Origin: Lingula anatina | Lineage: Eukaryota; Brachiopoda; Lingulata; Lingulida; Lingulidae | Direction of reading: 5' to 3' | DNA: 64,000 bases | NCBI RefSeq assembly: GCF_001039355.2 | Contig: NW_019773537.1 | Location: 374,506-438,505, forward strand | In this document: positions 13,701-25,400 of the stretch, piece after piece | Position numbering within the stretch: the first letter of the stretch is position 1 | Layout: every line of letters begins with the position of its first letter | Notes under the pieces: model-generated | Seen by the model: the letters and a program-made list of their open reading frames with translations, nothing else | Database searches by the model: none | Told to the model about the DNA's origin: nothing | Program-made: the position numbers and the translations under genes

Positions 13701-16700
13701 GTGACAGAGAATCTGACTGACCTTTGCCTCCAGCTGTCTGACCCACACAATACAGTTGACAACCTCAGGCATGTTCTTTCCCTTGGGTGGGGCCTTGTCT
13801 CCTGATGTCCTCTGGGTGAAGTCATCCCTGATTTGCTTGATAAACACTGTCAATTGACCCAGCAGGGTCTCCCTGTAAGAATTCATATTGTTTTATCACA
13901 CTGCTTTGATGATCATTTTTTCAAAAGAAAGCTTCTCCAGAATTTTAATGTGTTAAACCAACATATTTTAAATCAAGTAGGAGGTTAAATAAAGCATATC
14001 ACATTATTAAACTGAGGTATACAATTTAATTTTCACACTCCAAAAAATTGAGGACCCCATTAGTGTTGATTATAAATTAATGACTCTATATTTTCTTTAA
14101 CCCAGTGAATTCTTGTAGCCTTTGTATTAATGTTAATGACAACAAATATATATTCAAAATGTTCAGCCACAAGTAACAAATTAAAGTAGTGACATTCTAA
14201 TAGTCTGAATTAGTACTGTAGTGATTACCTCTCTGCCACCATTTCTTTACTAATGCTTGGTCTCTTGATCAGTTCCTTGTATCTCTGGAACTCTCTCAGT
14301 AACTATAGAAGAAATAGATCAAATTATTGCTATCTTTTTATTATTTTTTTTATTTTACTATTATTTTATTTATTTATTTATTTATTTTTTTTTTTTTGGG
14401 GGGGGGTGCAAATAGTGGCTGCATAGCTACAGAGCCCCCACCCAAAGAATCAAACACAAACTCTTGAAAAATAAGCCATGAGGACAAAGTAATAAAATTA
14501 TCCAACAGTGACATGAGGGCCGGGGCATCTTGTTTCAAATTTGAGAGTTCTATTTCAATTACTTGTTTTTTTATGTTCACAAGCATGTGATAAAAGCCAA
14601 AGTAATTTGATAAATAAAACAAAAGTAACTATCCTTAAAAGACCCTGGTAATAAAATGACAATGCTGAAGTATTTCACAGCCATACTTCCTGAAATATTA
14701 GTGACATGTGGTATGATGTAATTTTTTGTTGCTTGACAATGTGTAATAAGCTTTGGGTTTTATACTTTTTTTTTTTTTGGTTTTTTCATGTATTTTTAAT
14801 TTTGTTGTGCAAAAACCAATCTGACAAACTGAAAAAAAAGCTAATCATTCTCATAAATATGAGTTAAAACAAATACATACCTGCTGAGAGTTAGCTTGCA
14901 TGCTACGAAACTGTGACCTCAGCTTCCCAGCAATCCTCTGTTCTGCTGGCGCCATAGCTCTCTCGTACTGTGCCACGGCAGCCTTCCATAATGGCTGAGT
15001 ATACGGGTTGTACTGCAGGGGGTTCAGCCCAGCAAAAGAACTGAATGCAGCTGCCGTACGGAGTTCCTCTTGCTCTTGAGGAGAGAGAAGACGGACAAGC
15101 TGTTCATGCACTGTACGAAGCGTGGTAATCTGAAATAAGACAACAGAATTAGATTGTATGGAATTTTGGAAGTTATATTCATTATTTGTTTTGGTTTTTT
15201 AATTTAAACATATCTGCAAAACTGAATCACATAACTTCATTTTTATATACAGAACTGAGAATATCAAAAAAGGGCATTCCTACATTCAATTTTTCTCAAA
15301 AATAGTAAAAAATAATAATAATTTTCCTTTAATTTTGTCTTTAACACAAAAAAAAAAAAGATTCAATCCCCAGAAAAAAAGGGAGAAAATTCCCAACCCT
15401 GTATGCAGAAGTCGAGAATCATAACTATTCTTATTCTAAAAGTACATTCAAGAAGCACCACCCCACCTCCTCCAGTCTGGCAGCCAGCTGGGTAAGATTC
15501 TCTGGAACAAACTTGTCGCCTTTCCAGGGATGGGGGCCATAACGTTTCCAAAACTGCACTGTCAGAGTTTCACATGCCGATGTCCAGCGCTCACAGACAG
15601 ACAATCCAGCTCTTAGTTTCTCTTTGACTTTACTGAACTGCCCCTTCCATATATCCTCTTGAGCCAGTTTTCTTTGAATGTAACGCCCAAGTGCCCCTCC
15701 TATTAATGGTTATCATTAGACAAAAATAATATTATCATTATCTTATTATTTTAATACTGATGTGCTGACTTGTAATGACTTGTTAGGTGTAAGAGTATAT
15801 CTAGGGAAATTATTTCCAAGGGTTCTTAACTTGTGAAAACAATGTTCAATGCTTAAATCAATAGTTTCTTTGAATAGCAGTTTTGATTGTAGTAATTAAT
15901 ACATATTCAATATAATTCTTGTACTTGAATTGACAAAATGATTTTTAACATGAAATTACATGGCAAAATATATAATAAAACAGCAGAAAAAACAAAAACA
16001 TAGATGGCGACCCTTACCAATGACATCCATGAGGTGCCTCATTCTTGACTCTTTATATGGAGGATCATGCTCCGTCTGCTTCCAAACTTCATCCAATGTG
16101 TCCTGGGTCAGCTCAACCAACTCAAGACACTCAGGTAATGCCATAGAATCAAGGCTGGCAAAGTCCTTGGAGATTGGTTGAAACATTTCCTAAGATGTAA
16201 AAAAAAATTGAGACCATTTATTTACAAAGATATCTAAACATGAAAATATGAATACTATATTACTTAACAAGGCAGCAAAGCTGTCAAATGTACAGACAAA
16301 AAACAGAAAATAAAGATGCAAAATGAGTCATTTTGTCAATTTTGATGCAATAATAAATAATGCTTATAATAGCACTGTCAAACAACACTGAATTTTAATC
16401 ATGCACAACAGGTAACATGGTCAATAACAGGAGCNATAAAAAGAGATTTAGCACTACCACTGCAAGGTTGCCAATTAACCCCAAAAACGATTACAACATT
16501 ACTGAAATGACACAGAATTAATAAAATTGAATTTTCTTTCTGACTATCGTTTAAAATTCTCTACAATCTACTTGCTAGTAAATAAGACTTCAGAAGAGCT
16601 CTCTGAAAATTTAAATCAAATAGAAAAATTCATAAAGTAAAAAAAAAAATTAATCAAAAAATTTAAAATAATTGACTGTTATGTAAATACGGCCTCTTCA

Positions 16701-18648
16701 ATCAGAATTGTTTTGTTACATACCACCTCAGCATTACCTGAAAGCCCTGTGCTCTTTCCTTGATCACGAGTTTGGCTCCTGACATGGCCACTTCTGACCA
16801 GAACTGGAATTCATCTGATGGTGTCAGGATTCCTAAGGAAAAAAATAATGCAAAATTACCAACTTTAAGGGAAATGTCACCTTCTAGAGCTTTTAAATGA
16901 ATGACAATTATTTCTGGTCATTTACGGTCATTTTCAGCACATCTGATCACTTCAGGGATTAATGAGAAAAGCACCCTGGGGTTTATCAACTGGTTATGGT
17001 GCTAGTGAAGATCTCAGAATCAGTCAATTGCAATACATATTACAGTAGAGATGTAATTGGTGTTAAGCATTCTCTGCTGTGCATAAATGTTTTTTTTTTC
17101 TTTTGAGAAAAGAAAGGGTATAACACTGACTGGTAATGTTGATCTATTCATGCAAAGACATGTCAATATAACACAAACTTCAATTTGTGCAGATTTTAAC
17201 CTCATAATTACAACGATATCAGCCCTAACCTCCTAAATATTCATTTAAAAGAAGCATTCAAAAAATTGCCACACTATGTTAACACTGACCTCCTAAATTA
17301 TCCTCATCCGTGTCCCCTTGCCTTCCAGAATATGAAGCATCTTGTTTCCTGATCACACTACCCAGCCCAGCCTCCAGCTCACTGAGAAGGCTCTGGAGTT
17401 TAGGGTCAAAACTTTTACTCCACTTCTCATCCTAGAATACAGATTTGAATTGGCAATTTCTTTCCTGAAAAGTTTTCCTATAGCACTGCATGTTCAGCAG
17501 CCACAACTGTTCCATGATTTAAGACAATTCAACATAGAGAAATCATTATAAATGTAAAGAATTAATTGAAGTATGATAAAACAACATCCTCTACTTAGAT
17601 AAAAAAAAAAGCAAAATCCTTTTTTTTTCTTTGACCTATTACACCCCACATATATGATGTTCTTACCTGTATTACACCAGGAAACATGAACTCATTCATA
17701 ACATTTTACCTCTAGATATCAAAATTTGCTTCTCTCAGTTGCCTTACAATGGTACTGGTACCATTTTCCAGGCATTACAATTACTCCACGAGAACAATTA
17801 ATAACTTCGATAAAATTTAATTTTCCAGGCAGTACAATTATATTGCCAGTACAATTAATTCTGCATTACAGATCAATGGCAATCAGTACCTTCAACAGCA
17901 GTGGAGCAAAAACTTTCTGCACAGCGTGATACAGTGCACTGACAGGAGAGTCCAACATGGAGGAGACAAACACATCTCTGTGAATGTTGTCTGGGGTGAT
18001 CACATCAGGCTTGATCTTAAAGAAAACTATCACTTTCTCATTGGTGTCACTTGGCTCAACCTGAAGTACACAAGTAACAAAATCAGTAACATATAATACT
18101 TCTAGCTCTAATATATATTTATTTTAGTATGTCTGCTGCCAACAAACTATGAGATTTTACTTTAATAATGCTATGCCTATCTCATTTTAATATTTTTAAT
18201 CCACAAGTTCAATATGGTACAACTTCAAAAAAAAAAAAAAAAAGAAAAAAACATAATCCCTTGATAGATAAATGCTTTTTTTATTATTTAAGCAAAGCAG
18301 TACATACTTGAAATATCCATAACACATTTGGATAAATAAACCCAGAAATTGAAAAACAATAACACCTCATCACTTTTCTCGGAACAAAATACCATGCATG
18401 CGAAATTGTTTTTGCCAACTTTGAAATACTGACAACTGAAACCTTACCCTATTACAAAAATTGACTTCTTTTCCTCCAGCCTTTGTCTCAATTCTTGCAG
18501 CCAGAATGTTGACATTCCCATCATCCAAGAAACTGTTCAGTTCTGAGGAGTTATGGAGATCTGCAATGCTGCCATCTGCTGGGCTGATACCAAAGTAATT
18601 TCCAGTGGTGGCAAGAATAAAATCTTTTCTCGAGTCCACTGCAGGCAT
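1..18648 (-). CDS. DYNC2H1: Cytoplasmic dynein-2 heavy chain 1, N-terminal 1101 residues (partial)
   Basis: Heavy chain of the retrograde intraflagellar transport motor. Twenty coding exons, 5' to 3' on the minus strand: 18448-18648, 17890-18060, 17290-17431, 16738-16832, 16018-16189, 15467-15699, 14881-15129, 14229-14302, 13722-13872, 5485-5660, 5045-5240, 4659-4767, 3769-3917, 3329-3427, 2787-2926, 2311-2539, 1775-1902, 1183-1426, 535-684, 1-195. All have AC/CT flanks on the plus strand and all junctions keep frame (3303 nt). Recognised from near-identity to the vertebrate tail, for example NPLQYNPYTQPLWKAAVAQY in exon 7, RWDKFELMMES-like in exon 19, VVNCIVWVRQLE in exon 9 and KKFIGIPNHFKGVG in exon 16. 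The start MPAVDSRKDFILATTGNYFG aligns with the human N-terminus. Only the tail is present; the linker and AAA ring lie beyond position 1. The 283-base gap lies in intron 12 and costs no coding sequence. Intron 9 (5661-13721) hosts two sulfotransferase genes. Confidence 0.96.
1022..1090. repeat. (CT)n microsatellite in a DYNC2H1 intron
   Basis: An almost perfect CT run of about 49 bases (1032-1080), followed by a short (ATGT)n tail. It is intronic, between exons 18 and 19. Confidence 0.95.
3433..3590. repeat. Short tandem repeat, about 4 copies of 37-41 bp
   Basis: The motif CAGGGTGA recurs at 3464, 3505, 3542 and 3579 with similar flanking sequence (ATCACAGCTTG upstream, GAATGAATG downstream). 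The copies are imperfect. It lies in the intron just upstream, on the minus strand, of DYNC2H1 exon 14. Confidence 0.75.
4086..4368. other. Assembly gap (283 N)
   Basis: A run of N inside DYNC2H1 intron 12, between exons 3769-3917 and 4659-4767. Those two exons join in frame, so no coding exon needs to be missing here. Confidence 0.99.
5245..5278. repeat. (TAA)n microsatellite at a 3' splice site
   Basis: About ten ATA/TAA units end eight bases from the acceptor of DYNC2H1 exon 11 (5045-5240). On the gene's strand it reads (ATT)n then TTTTAACAG, so the repeat replaces the usual pyrimidine tract. Confidence 0.9.
6083..6192. repeat. Tandem repeat, 5 copies of a 22-bp unit
   Basis: Five consecutive copies of CCATTGTTATGTCATGTCACAA. 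The only change is T to G in the last copy (TTAGGTCATG). It lies in DYNC2H1 intron 9, about 900 bases upstream of the first nested sulfotransferase gene. Confidence 0.95.
7080..8767 (+). CDS. Galactose-3-O-sulfotransferase-like enzyme, copy 1, nested in DYNC2H1 intron 9
   Basis: Predicted Golgi type II sulfotransferase that moves sulfate from PAPS to a galactose-type sugar (Gal3ST family). Two exons, 7080-7189 and 7501-8767, joined at CC|A, give 458 residues. Exon 1 carries the start and a signal-anchor (about residues 8-25, AWMILFIMGYVLFAF) followed by basic residues. Exon 2 carries the catalytic domain. The 5'-phosphosulfate loop is FLKVKKCGSTTL (residues 142-153; lysine and Gly-Ser as in the family). 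The 3'-phosphate motif is ILREPLDQFKS (Arg224...Ser232). A GTG-initiated reading from 7646 is rejected because the frame is open upstream to the acceptor and the spliced model supplies the anchor. The gene is antisense to DYNC2H1. A candidate AATAAA lies at 9371. The sugar acceptor cannot be read from the sequence. Confidence 0.88.
8768..10448 (+). other. Spacer between the two sulfotransferase genes (3' UTR and promoter of copy 2)
   Basis: I see no further coding exon. Possible polyadenylation signals AATAAA occur at 9371 and near 9912. The spacer should contain the 3' UTR of copy 1 and the promoter of copy 2, but no clear core promoter element is visible. Confidence 0.5.
10449..12177 (+). 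CDS. Galactose-3-O-sulfotransferase-like enzyme, copy 2, nested in DYNC2H1 intron 9
   Basis: Tandem paralogue of the gene at 7080-8767 with the same two-exon structure: 10449-10561 and 10905-12177, joined at TT|C, giving 461 residues. Exon 1 gives a different signal-anchor (about residues 8-24, YVSTMFVIGFVLYGL). Exon 2 has the PAPS loop FLKVKKCGSTTL (residues 145-156) and the 3'-phosphate motif ILREPLDQFKS (Arg227...Ser235). The last 155 residues are almost identical to copy 1, whereas the stretch between the two PAPS motifs and the stretch after the second differ strongly. The ATG at 10915 is in frame but internal; starting there would remove the membrane anchor. AATAAA at 12196 is followed by an A-rich tract about 20 bases on. 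Confidence 0.88.
10644..10702. repeat. (TTA)n microsatellite
   Basis: About 19 ATT/TTA units inside the single intron of sulfotransferase copy 2 (10562-10904). Confidence 0.95.
12178..13721 (+). other. Remainder of DYNC2H1 intron 9
   Basis: It contains the 3' end of sulfotransferase copy 2 (AATAAA at 12196-12201). I see no other convincing exon on either strand. Short open frames here have no acceptor/donor support or recognisable motif. Confidence 0.5.
16435..16435. other. Single ambiguous base
   Basis: An isolated N in the intron between DYNC2H1 exons 4 and 5. No coding consequence. Confidence 0.99.
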
Positions 18649-19594
18649 TATGGTTGTTGTGTGATTTTATACTTGAATCAAACCTTTGGAAAAATAAACA
18701 GCAAAATGTGTCTGCAAGCATCTATTTGGTATGATATCGTGAATATAATTCATATTTAGTTTGATATTAGGAGTGCAGTTCAATTGGTGTTCTTATGTTA
18801 TTCATTATACCACTGATACTTCTTTTTAAAACAGAAACAGTTTGTGATGCAAGTTTTCATTTATGATAAATCCAAACTTTTGATGTGTCTGCTGACGGTT
18901 TCCTCTGTTCATTCTAACAGGTCACAACTGAATTGCCTGTTAACAGTCTTGATAATGACCTGTAAGTTTCTCTAGGAAAGAAAGTCCAAAAGGTAAACCA
19001 AGGCTGACAATGCTTGGAGCTAAGTTACCATAAAATGAAAAGTTTAATCTTTCAAAAAATGGGCTCAAGTGAAAATATTTTCACATCTAGAAATAAGCAT
19101 TTGTATCTGCTTGGTACAGTGAGCTTCAGCTCAGCCGATGTCCGCGTCGGCTAAGAAACTACTGCTTGTGGCTACTGGTTGGTTCCCTGTCCCCCTGCTA
19201 GACCGCGGTGACGGGCGGCAAACACTGCAGCCGAAAAAAAAAACAAGTAATGAAATTAATGAAAAAACACTCGTTACAGCCTTAATACTCACCTACTTTT
19301 CAGGAATACAGGCCTTTTGTCCTAAAAGGCAGATTCCCTTTCAAGGGAGAGTAATTTGCCTTTTTTTACTTCACGTTTCTTAAAAAGTCAATCAGAGTTT
19401 ACAGAGTTGCCAACCACTAGCCGCCATGTTTTGCATTTCGCTCAGGAATGTACAAGCCTAGGTCCAATCTGTTAGATACGTTTTGATTGGTAAAAGTTGA
19501 CCTAGTTTACTGTTTGACCAATCAAACGCGTTATTCTTTTCTGTCAAATATGGGTCAATGCGCAAGGCCATTTGATAACTTCCGGTCTTTTTAC

Positions 19595-19658
19595 ACGATG
19601 AGCAAAACTCTGATGGCGTTTCTATGAAAAATTCATTTTAAAAGTTTGTAGAGTGGAT
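19595..19658 (+). other. Candidate 5' UTR exon of DCUN1D4/5
   Basis: A strong donor (GTAAGTATG) follows position 19658, just downstream of the ETS-like site. The only ATG here opens a short frame that stops at once, so the exon would be non-coding. The left end is a guess. Confidence 0.25.
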
Positions 19659-20989
19659 GTAAGTATGCCATAGTGTGCAGTTCCGAAATATATGATCATT
19701 TGCTGATGAGCTCCATGGTTAAATTTGACACACGAATATCAGAACGAATGCATTGAGAAAGTTTTTGGGACTTCGTCCCTCAATCTTGACTCAAGCAATC
19801 TAAACAATTAAAAATATTCTTCAGCTGTTTTAAGTACCAAATCCAGTTAATTTTGCTGATTAACTCTAAGCGTGAGAAAAGTGAATTCCCACACTAATGG
19901 CAGCTTGGTATTCTCTATTAATATGGCAGATTTTGTAATTTATTGTTTAATGTAATCAAAACATAGAAAGGGCATCAAGTATAAATTCTAATTTACTTAT
20001 AGCTAAGACTTGTGTCTTGAGTATGTCTGTTTTACAGTGTAATTAATCAGTACTGTAATGCGCTATGCAGTTGTGCTTTTTTTTTTTTTTGACAACAAAA
20101 GCCATGTGCACACTAGGTCTTTACTATGTATTTTATGAAGCTAGCATTGCTTTGCATTTTGTTACTCAATGCAGTTAATGTGAAGCAAATCTGGAATGAT
20201 CTAATTTGCATCAGTAAAGTTGCCCCATCTTGCTTTGGTGATTTCCTTCCTCCTTTGTTGATGATCGCTTGCTTTTTGATGTGACATGTTTAATGTACAT
20301 GGTATATCCTGATTCTTGTCATATTAGAATTATTTAACCATAACATAAGGGATGCCGTGTTATTGCTCCGATGAGAGTAAAACTACATTCATTAATATGT
20401 TGACTTTAGCATGCTTCTCTGTAAAATAATAACAGGGCCAAATCAGTTACCCAGGTATCCCTGTAATAATGCTTGTTTCCTTTATTACCTACCCAAAGTG
20501 CAGACTGCATTCAACTTGATGTAATGCATATTTTCACTATATTATATACCAACATATTTATCATTGAGTCTGACCATTTTAACCATTGTCTGGACCATTT
20601 CCCTTTTAGTTTTGGTATTTAATCATGTCACAGACAGTGCTTACTGTAGTTGTGACTTGTCCTGTAGAAAAGTGAGGATTTCAGGTTGAAAATTAGGCAA
20701 AAGGTAATTAATATGTCTGTGACATGTTGAAAACAACATACGTACTAAAATAGTTTCTTTAAAACTCTCATATCTCTTATTTATCAAGAAAAAATCCAGA
20801 TGTCCATGATATCCATTCCTCATATATTCCACTGAGAGGGTCTCAGATGAATACCTTGGTGCAGTTATTTTTATCGCCAGTAGAATGGGTAGTGTACAGA
20901 TTGGTACTTTTAATATCTATTTTTATATATTCATTTAAAAAGATTGCATGGCAATGTAATGTAATACCTCAATTGTAATTTCATTCTAG

Positions 20990-21090
20990 GGATTGGTGCT
21001 GTATAAATTGACTCACCAGGCTGTCTCATCCTGGATTGGACTGACAACGCCACCTGTAGTGCTCCTCTGCATTCCAGGTTGAACTCACTG
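20990..21090 (+). other. Candidate 5' UTR exon of DCUN1D4/5
   Basis: A 101-base segment bounded by TTCTAG at its left and GTAAAC at its right, with no ATG. It sits between the promoter region and the first coding exon. Transcript data would be needed to confirm it. Confidence 0.3.
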
Positions 21091-21431
21091 GTAAACTCAC
21101 TTGTTTCTTTTAGTAAATGATAAATAATAATTTTAATAGGAATATAAGATGGGAGTTAATTCATTTGTAGTTAACTGTTCACTAGTTTTACTGAAAGAGT
21201 TTTAGTCAGACCATTGGTAACTTGACAGATATCAAATATGTTGTACTTGATCAGTTTGAACCAGTGACAAAAATGTTTGTTGTTATGTTATATGTATACA
21301 TATCAACTTCAAGGTAACTGTAGGCATTGCTTGATAGTATGGCAATATATGTGATTACTAGTATATGCATTTGTGCAGAGTTTGCGAGAGCAGTTGAAGA
21401 CTGGCTACCAAGGTATTGGTGTTGGGAACCC

Positions 21432-21446
21432 ATGTCAAGACGGTGA
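21432..21446 (+). other. Four-codon upstream ORF in the DCUN1D leader
   Basis: ATG TCA AGA CGG TGA ends one base before the DCUN1D start codon at 21448, in the same exon. It could reduce initiation at the main start. Confidence 0.35.
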
Positions 21447-21447
21447 C

Positions 21448-22423
21448 ATGCCCCCTAGGAGACGCAGGAGATCACCCTCGGGGGAGGACTCCAAAACCAA
21501 GAGGGCCAGAGTTGGACAGAGGTATGCTTGTATAAGGTAGACAATGTGGAAGGCATATTATTCTGATCATAGAAGATATTACCATTTGAATCAACTCACC
21601 AATGTTTAAATCCCTAGACACAACATGTTTTCATATGTGCACACATCTTATGGGACAAAGGTATAAATTCAAGTTATTTGAATGATAAATATCATTTAAT
21701 TTTCCTTCACAGTTCATGTGATTTTGGGCCTGTCATTATTGATTAAATTTTTTATTCACGTATTTAGCTTTGTTCTGTTCTTTGCTTTATTATTTATGAA
21801 ATTTATTTCATATATTTTTAATTCATTATTTAACTTTGTTCTATTCCTTGCTTTATTATTTATGAAATTTATATCATATAATTATGTTTGTAGTCACGGC
21901 TTCATATGATATCCACCTTCACCCAATTTTATGCTGATATTTCTCTTGTTTGTTTCAGCACCAAGCAACACAAAATCCAGAGACCTCTGGCAGAATACAG
22001 CCTTCCTTTTAATGGCAAGAAATGTATATCCTGGTTTCACGAGTACACAGGTGGGTGTGGGATAAGTTATGTGGAAAGATAACAGCTCCAAGTATGTACA
22101 GAGCTATTGTTTTAATAGCTTAGTCATTAGCTGCTGTAAGGTGGTATGCATTTAACAATGGCAGGGATAATTGTGTTTTGCTATTTTACCGTATGACAGA
22201 CATTTAGTAACATTTCCTTCATCAGATCTTTGGTCTGGTTTTGCCAGTATTCAGTGGGATGTCCCTAGACCAGTTGTACCTTTGTCACAGCTGATCAGTT
22301 AACATACTAATTAGACACCTGTGTGTAATATTAACAGACTAATGGATGTCTTTAAGAGTAATATGCTTATTGTTACAATGTTCCTTGTAACAAGCTAACA
22401 TGAAATGTAAGGACCACTATTGT

Positions 22424-22460
<37 letters not shown>

Positions 22461-25400
22461 AAAGGTCCAGATGAGGACACCATTGCCCCAGAAGGGATGG
22501 AAAAGTTTTGTGAAGATATTGGTGTAGAGCCAGAAAATGTAAGTCTCAAATATATGACATATTTTCATAGAACATCATGTTTGTTGTTGATTTCTAAGAT
22601 GCCATAACTTTGGAAGCTTTTTTTTTTTTTTTTTTTTCATTATTTGATCTTAAAATTGGGTTTTCTAAAATTATAGAGTTAATGTTTATTTTTGTTAAAC
22701 TTTTGTATAATTTATCATTCTTAATTATGGCTTAGGATTATGGCTAGGATCTCTAGCACTGTGGTCTATTTCACTTGTCCTTTGCCATCCAAGTGTAGAA
22801 GTGTGGCCTTCTTTTAGTTGTAAAGAAAGTAGAATTTTTACCTCAGTTCTAATAACAAATGTTATTATTGTTATTTCTTTACAGATTGTGATGTTGTCTC
22901 TTGCATGGAAGCTGGATGCTAAAAATATGGGCTTCTTCACACTGGCTGAGTGGCTGAAAGGAATGTCAGACTTACAGTAAGTATATAAAAAATATGGGCT
23001 TCTTCACACTGGCTGAGTGGCTGAAAGGAATGTCAGACTTACAGTAAGTATATAAAAAATATGGGCTTCTTCACACTGGCCGAGTGGCTGAAAGGAATGT
23101 CAGACTTACAGTAAGTATATAAANNNNNNNNNNNNNNNNNNNNNNNNNNNNNNNNNNNNNNNNNNNNNNNNNNNNNNNNNNNNNNNNNNNNNNNNNNNNN
23201 NNNNNNNNNNNNNNNNNNNNNNNNNNNNNNNNNNNNNNNNNNNNNNNNNNNNNNNNNNNNNNNNNNNNNNNNNNNNNNNNNNNNNNNNNNNNNNNNNNNN
23301 NNNNNNNNNNNNNNNNNNNNNNNNNNNNNNNNNNNNNNNNNNNNNNNNNNNNNNNNNNNNNNNNNNNNNNNNNNNNNNNNNNNNNNNNNNNNNNNNNNNN
23401 NNNNNNNNNNNNNNNNNNNNNNNNNNNNNNNNNNNNNNNNNNNNNNNNNNNNNNNNNNNNNNNNNNNNNNNNNNNNNNNNNNNNNNNNNNNNNNNNNNNN
23501 NNNNNNNNNNNNNNNNNNNNNNNNNNNNNNNNNNNNNNNNNNNNNNNNNNNNNNNNNNNNNNNNNNNNNNNNNNNNNNNNNNNNNNNNNNNNNNNNNNNN
23601 NNNNNNNNNNNNNNNNNNNNNNNNNNNNNNNNNNNNNNNNNNNNNNNNNNNNNNNNNNNNNNNNNNNNNNNNNNNNNNNNNNNNNNNNNNNNNNNNNNNN
23701 NNNNNNNNNNNNNNNNNNNNNNNNNNNNNNNNNNNNNNNNNNNNNNNNNNNNNNNNNNNNNNNNNNNNNNNNNNNNNNNNNNNNNNNNNNNNNNNNNNNN
23801 NNNNNNNNNNNNNNNNNNNNNNNNNNNNNNNNNNNNNNNNNNNNNNNNNNNNNNNNNNNNNNNNNNNNNNNNNNNNNNNNNNNNNNNNNNNNNNNNNNNN
23901 NNNNNNNNNNNNNNNNNNNNNNNNNNNNNNNNNNNNNNNNNNNNNNNNNNNNNNNNNNNNNNNNNNNNNNNNNNNNNNNNNNNNNNNNNNNNNNNNNNNN
24001 NNNNNNNNNNNNNNNNNNNNNNNNNNNNNNNNNNNNNNNTCATAAAATTGGGTTTTCTAAAATTATAGAGTTAATGTTTATTTTTGTTAAACTTTTGTAT
24101 AATTTATCATTCTTAATTATGGCTTATAGCTAGGATCTCTAGCACTGTGGTCTATTTCACTTGTCCTTTACCATCCTGGTGTACAAGTGTGGCCTTTTTG
24201 TAGTTTGAAAAAAAGTAGAATTTTTACCTCAGTGCTAATAACAAGGGTTATTATTGTTGTTGTTGTTTTTTTTTTTAGATTGTGATGTTGTCTCTTGCAT
24301 GGAAGCTGGATGCTAAAAATATGGGCTTCTTCACACTGGCCGAGTGGCTGAAAGGAATGTCAGACTTACAGTAAGTATATAAAAAATATGGGCTTCTTCA
24401 CTCTGGCCGAGTGGCTGAAAGGAATGTCAGACTTACAGTTAGTATATAAAAAATATGGGCTTCTTCACTCTGGCTGAGTGGCTGAAAGGAATGTCAGACT
24501 TACAGTTAGTATAGGCATTTGTCCATTGTAAAAAGTGTTTGGTTTATATTTAGAAGGCATAGGTTGAGTGGGGGTGGGGACTTTTGCTTCAGTCTTTTGT
24601 CTTTGTTCTTAAATAAACCTGCCTTTTAAGGAAATGCATCCAGAAAAGGAATATTGATATAAACTAGTCCATTTTGAACATAGGACAGCTTCTTTATATT
24701 TAATGAAAGTAATACATATATGAAAAAAGTGCTCGTAGTTAAAGAAAATTAAATAAGCCTTTGTCAGCTGTTATGGCAAAAAATGCACCAGTACATTTTC
24801 TTGTTGACACCAGTTGAATGCTAGAGCCAATTATTTAATAAGTATGATATATAGCATGAAGTAGTGTTACACCACTTTTTTTCTCAATTATTGATTCTGG
24901 TTATCTGATTTTCTAGGGAGTGCATCAATAAGATAATCAAATCAGATCAATTAATAATGTTTGAACATCACTTTTTCAGATGTGATAATGTGGAGAAGCT
25001 CCAACAGAAATTAGACTACCTGAGAGGACTACTGGAGGACCACGTAGTATTCAAAACTATATACAGATATGCATTTGATTTTGCAAGGGTAAATTTTAAA
25101 AAACTATTATAAATTTTGGCAAATTTAGTTTCCTGTGCCCTATTGAATCTGTAGCCAAACTTTTCCAATGCTGATAGATTGATGTTATACTTCTACAATT
25201 TGTTTAATGAAAATATTAGTTATGGATGTGATTTTATTTTATCTCTGTTCTCGATTTCTATGTCTGGTAAGAACTTTCACAAAAAAATACCTCTGATTAT
25301 TTAAGATATTTCTGCTTAACAGATCAAAGGAGAGCAATCAATGTATGTTTATGAGAGTATAACCCAGTGGATCATGTCTTTTTAGGATAAAGACCAACGC

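Larger units (their letters stand above)
18649..21447. promoter_or_regulatory. Divergent promoter region, DYNC2H1 / DCUN1D4/5
   Basis: The DYNC2H1 start (18648, minus) and the DCUN1D start (21448, plus) face away from each other over 2.8 kb. Motif matches seen by eye: CCGCCATGTT (YY1-like) at 19421-19430, ACTTCCGG (ETS-like) at 19578-19585, and GTTGCCAACCAC at 19406-19417, whose reverse complement ends in the RFX X-box half-site GGCAAC. These are typical of TATA-less housekeeping and ciliary promoters. Start sites are inferred. Confidence 0.5.

Noticed and set aside
23039-24043. Long open frame across the N run
   Set aside because: It consists almost entirely of unknown bases.
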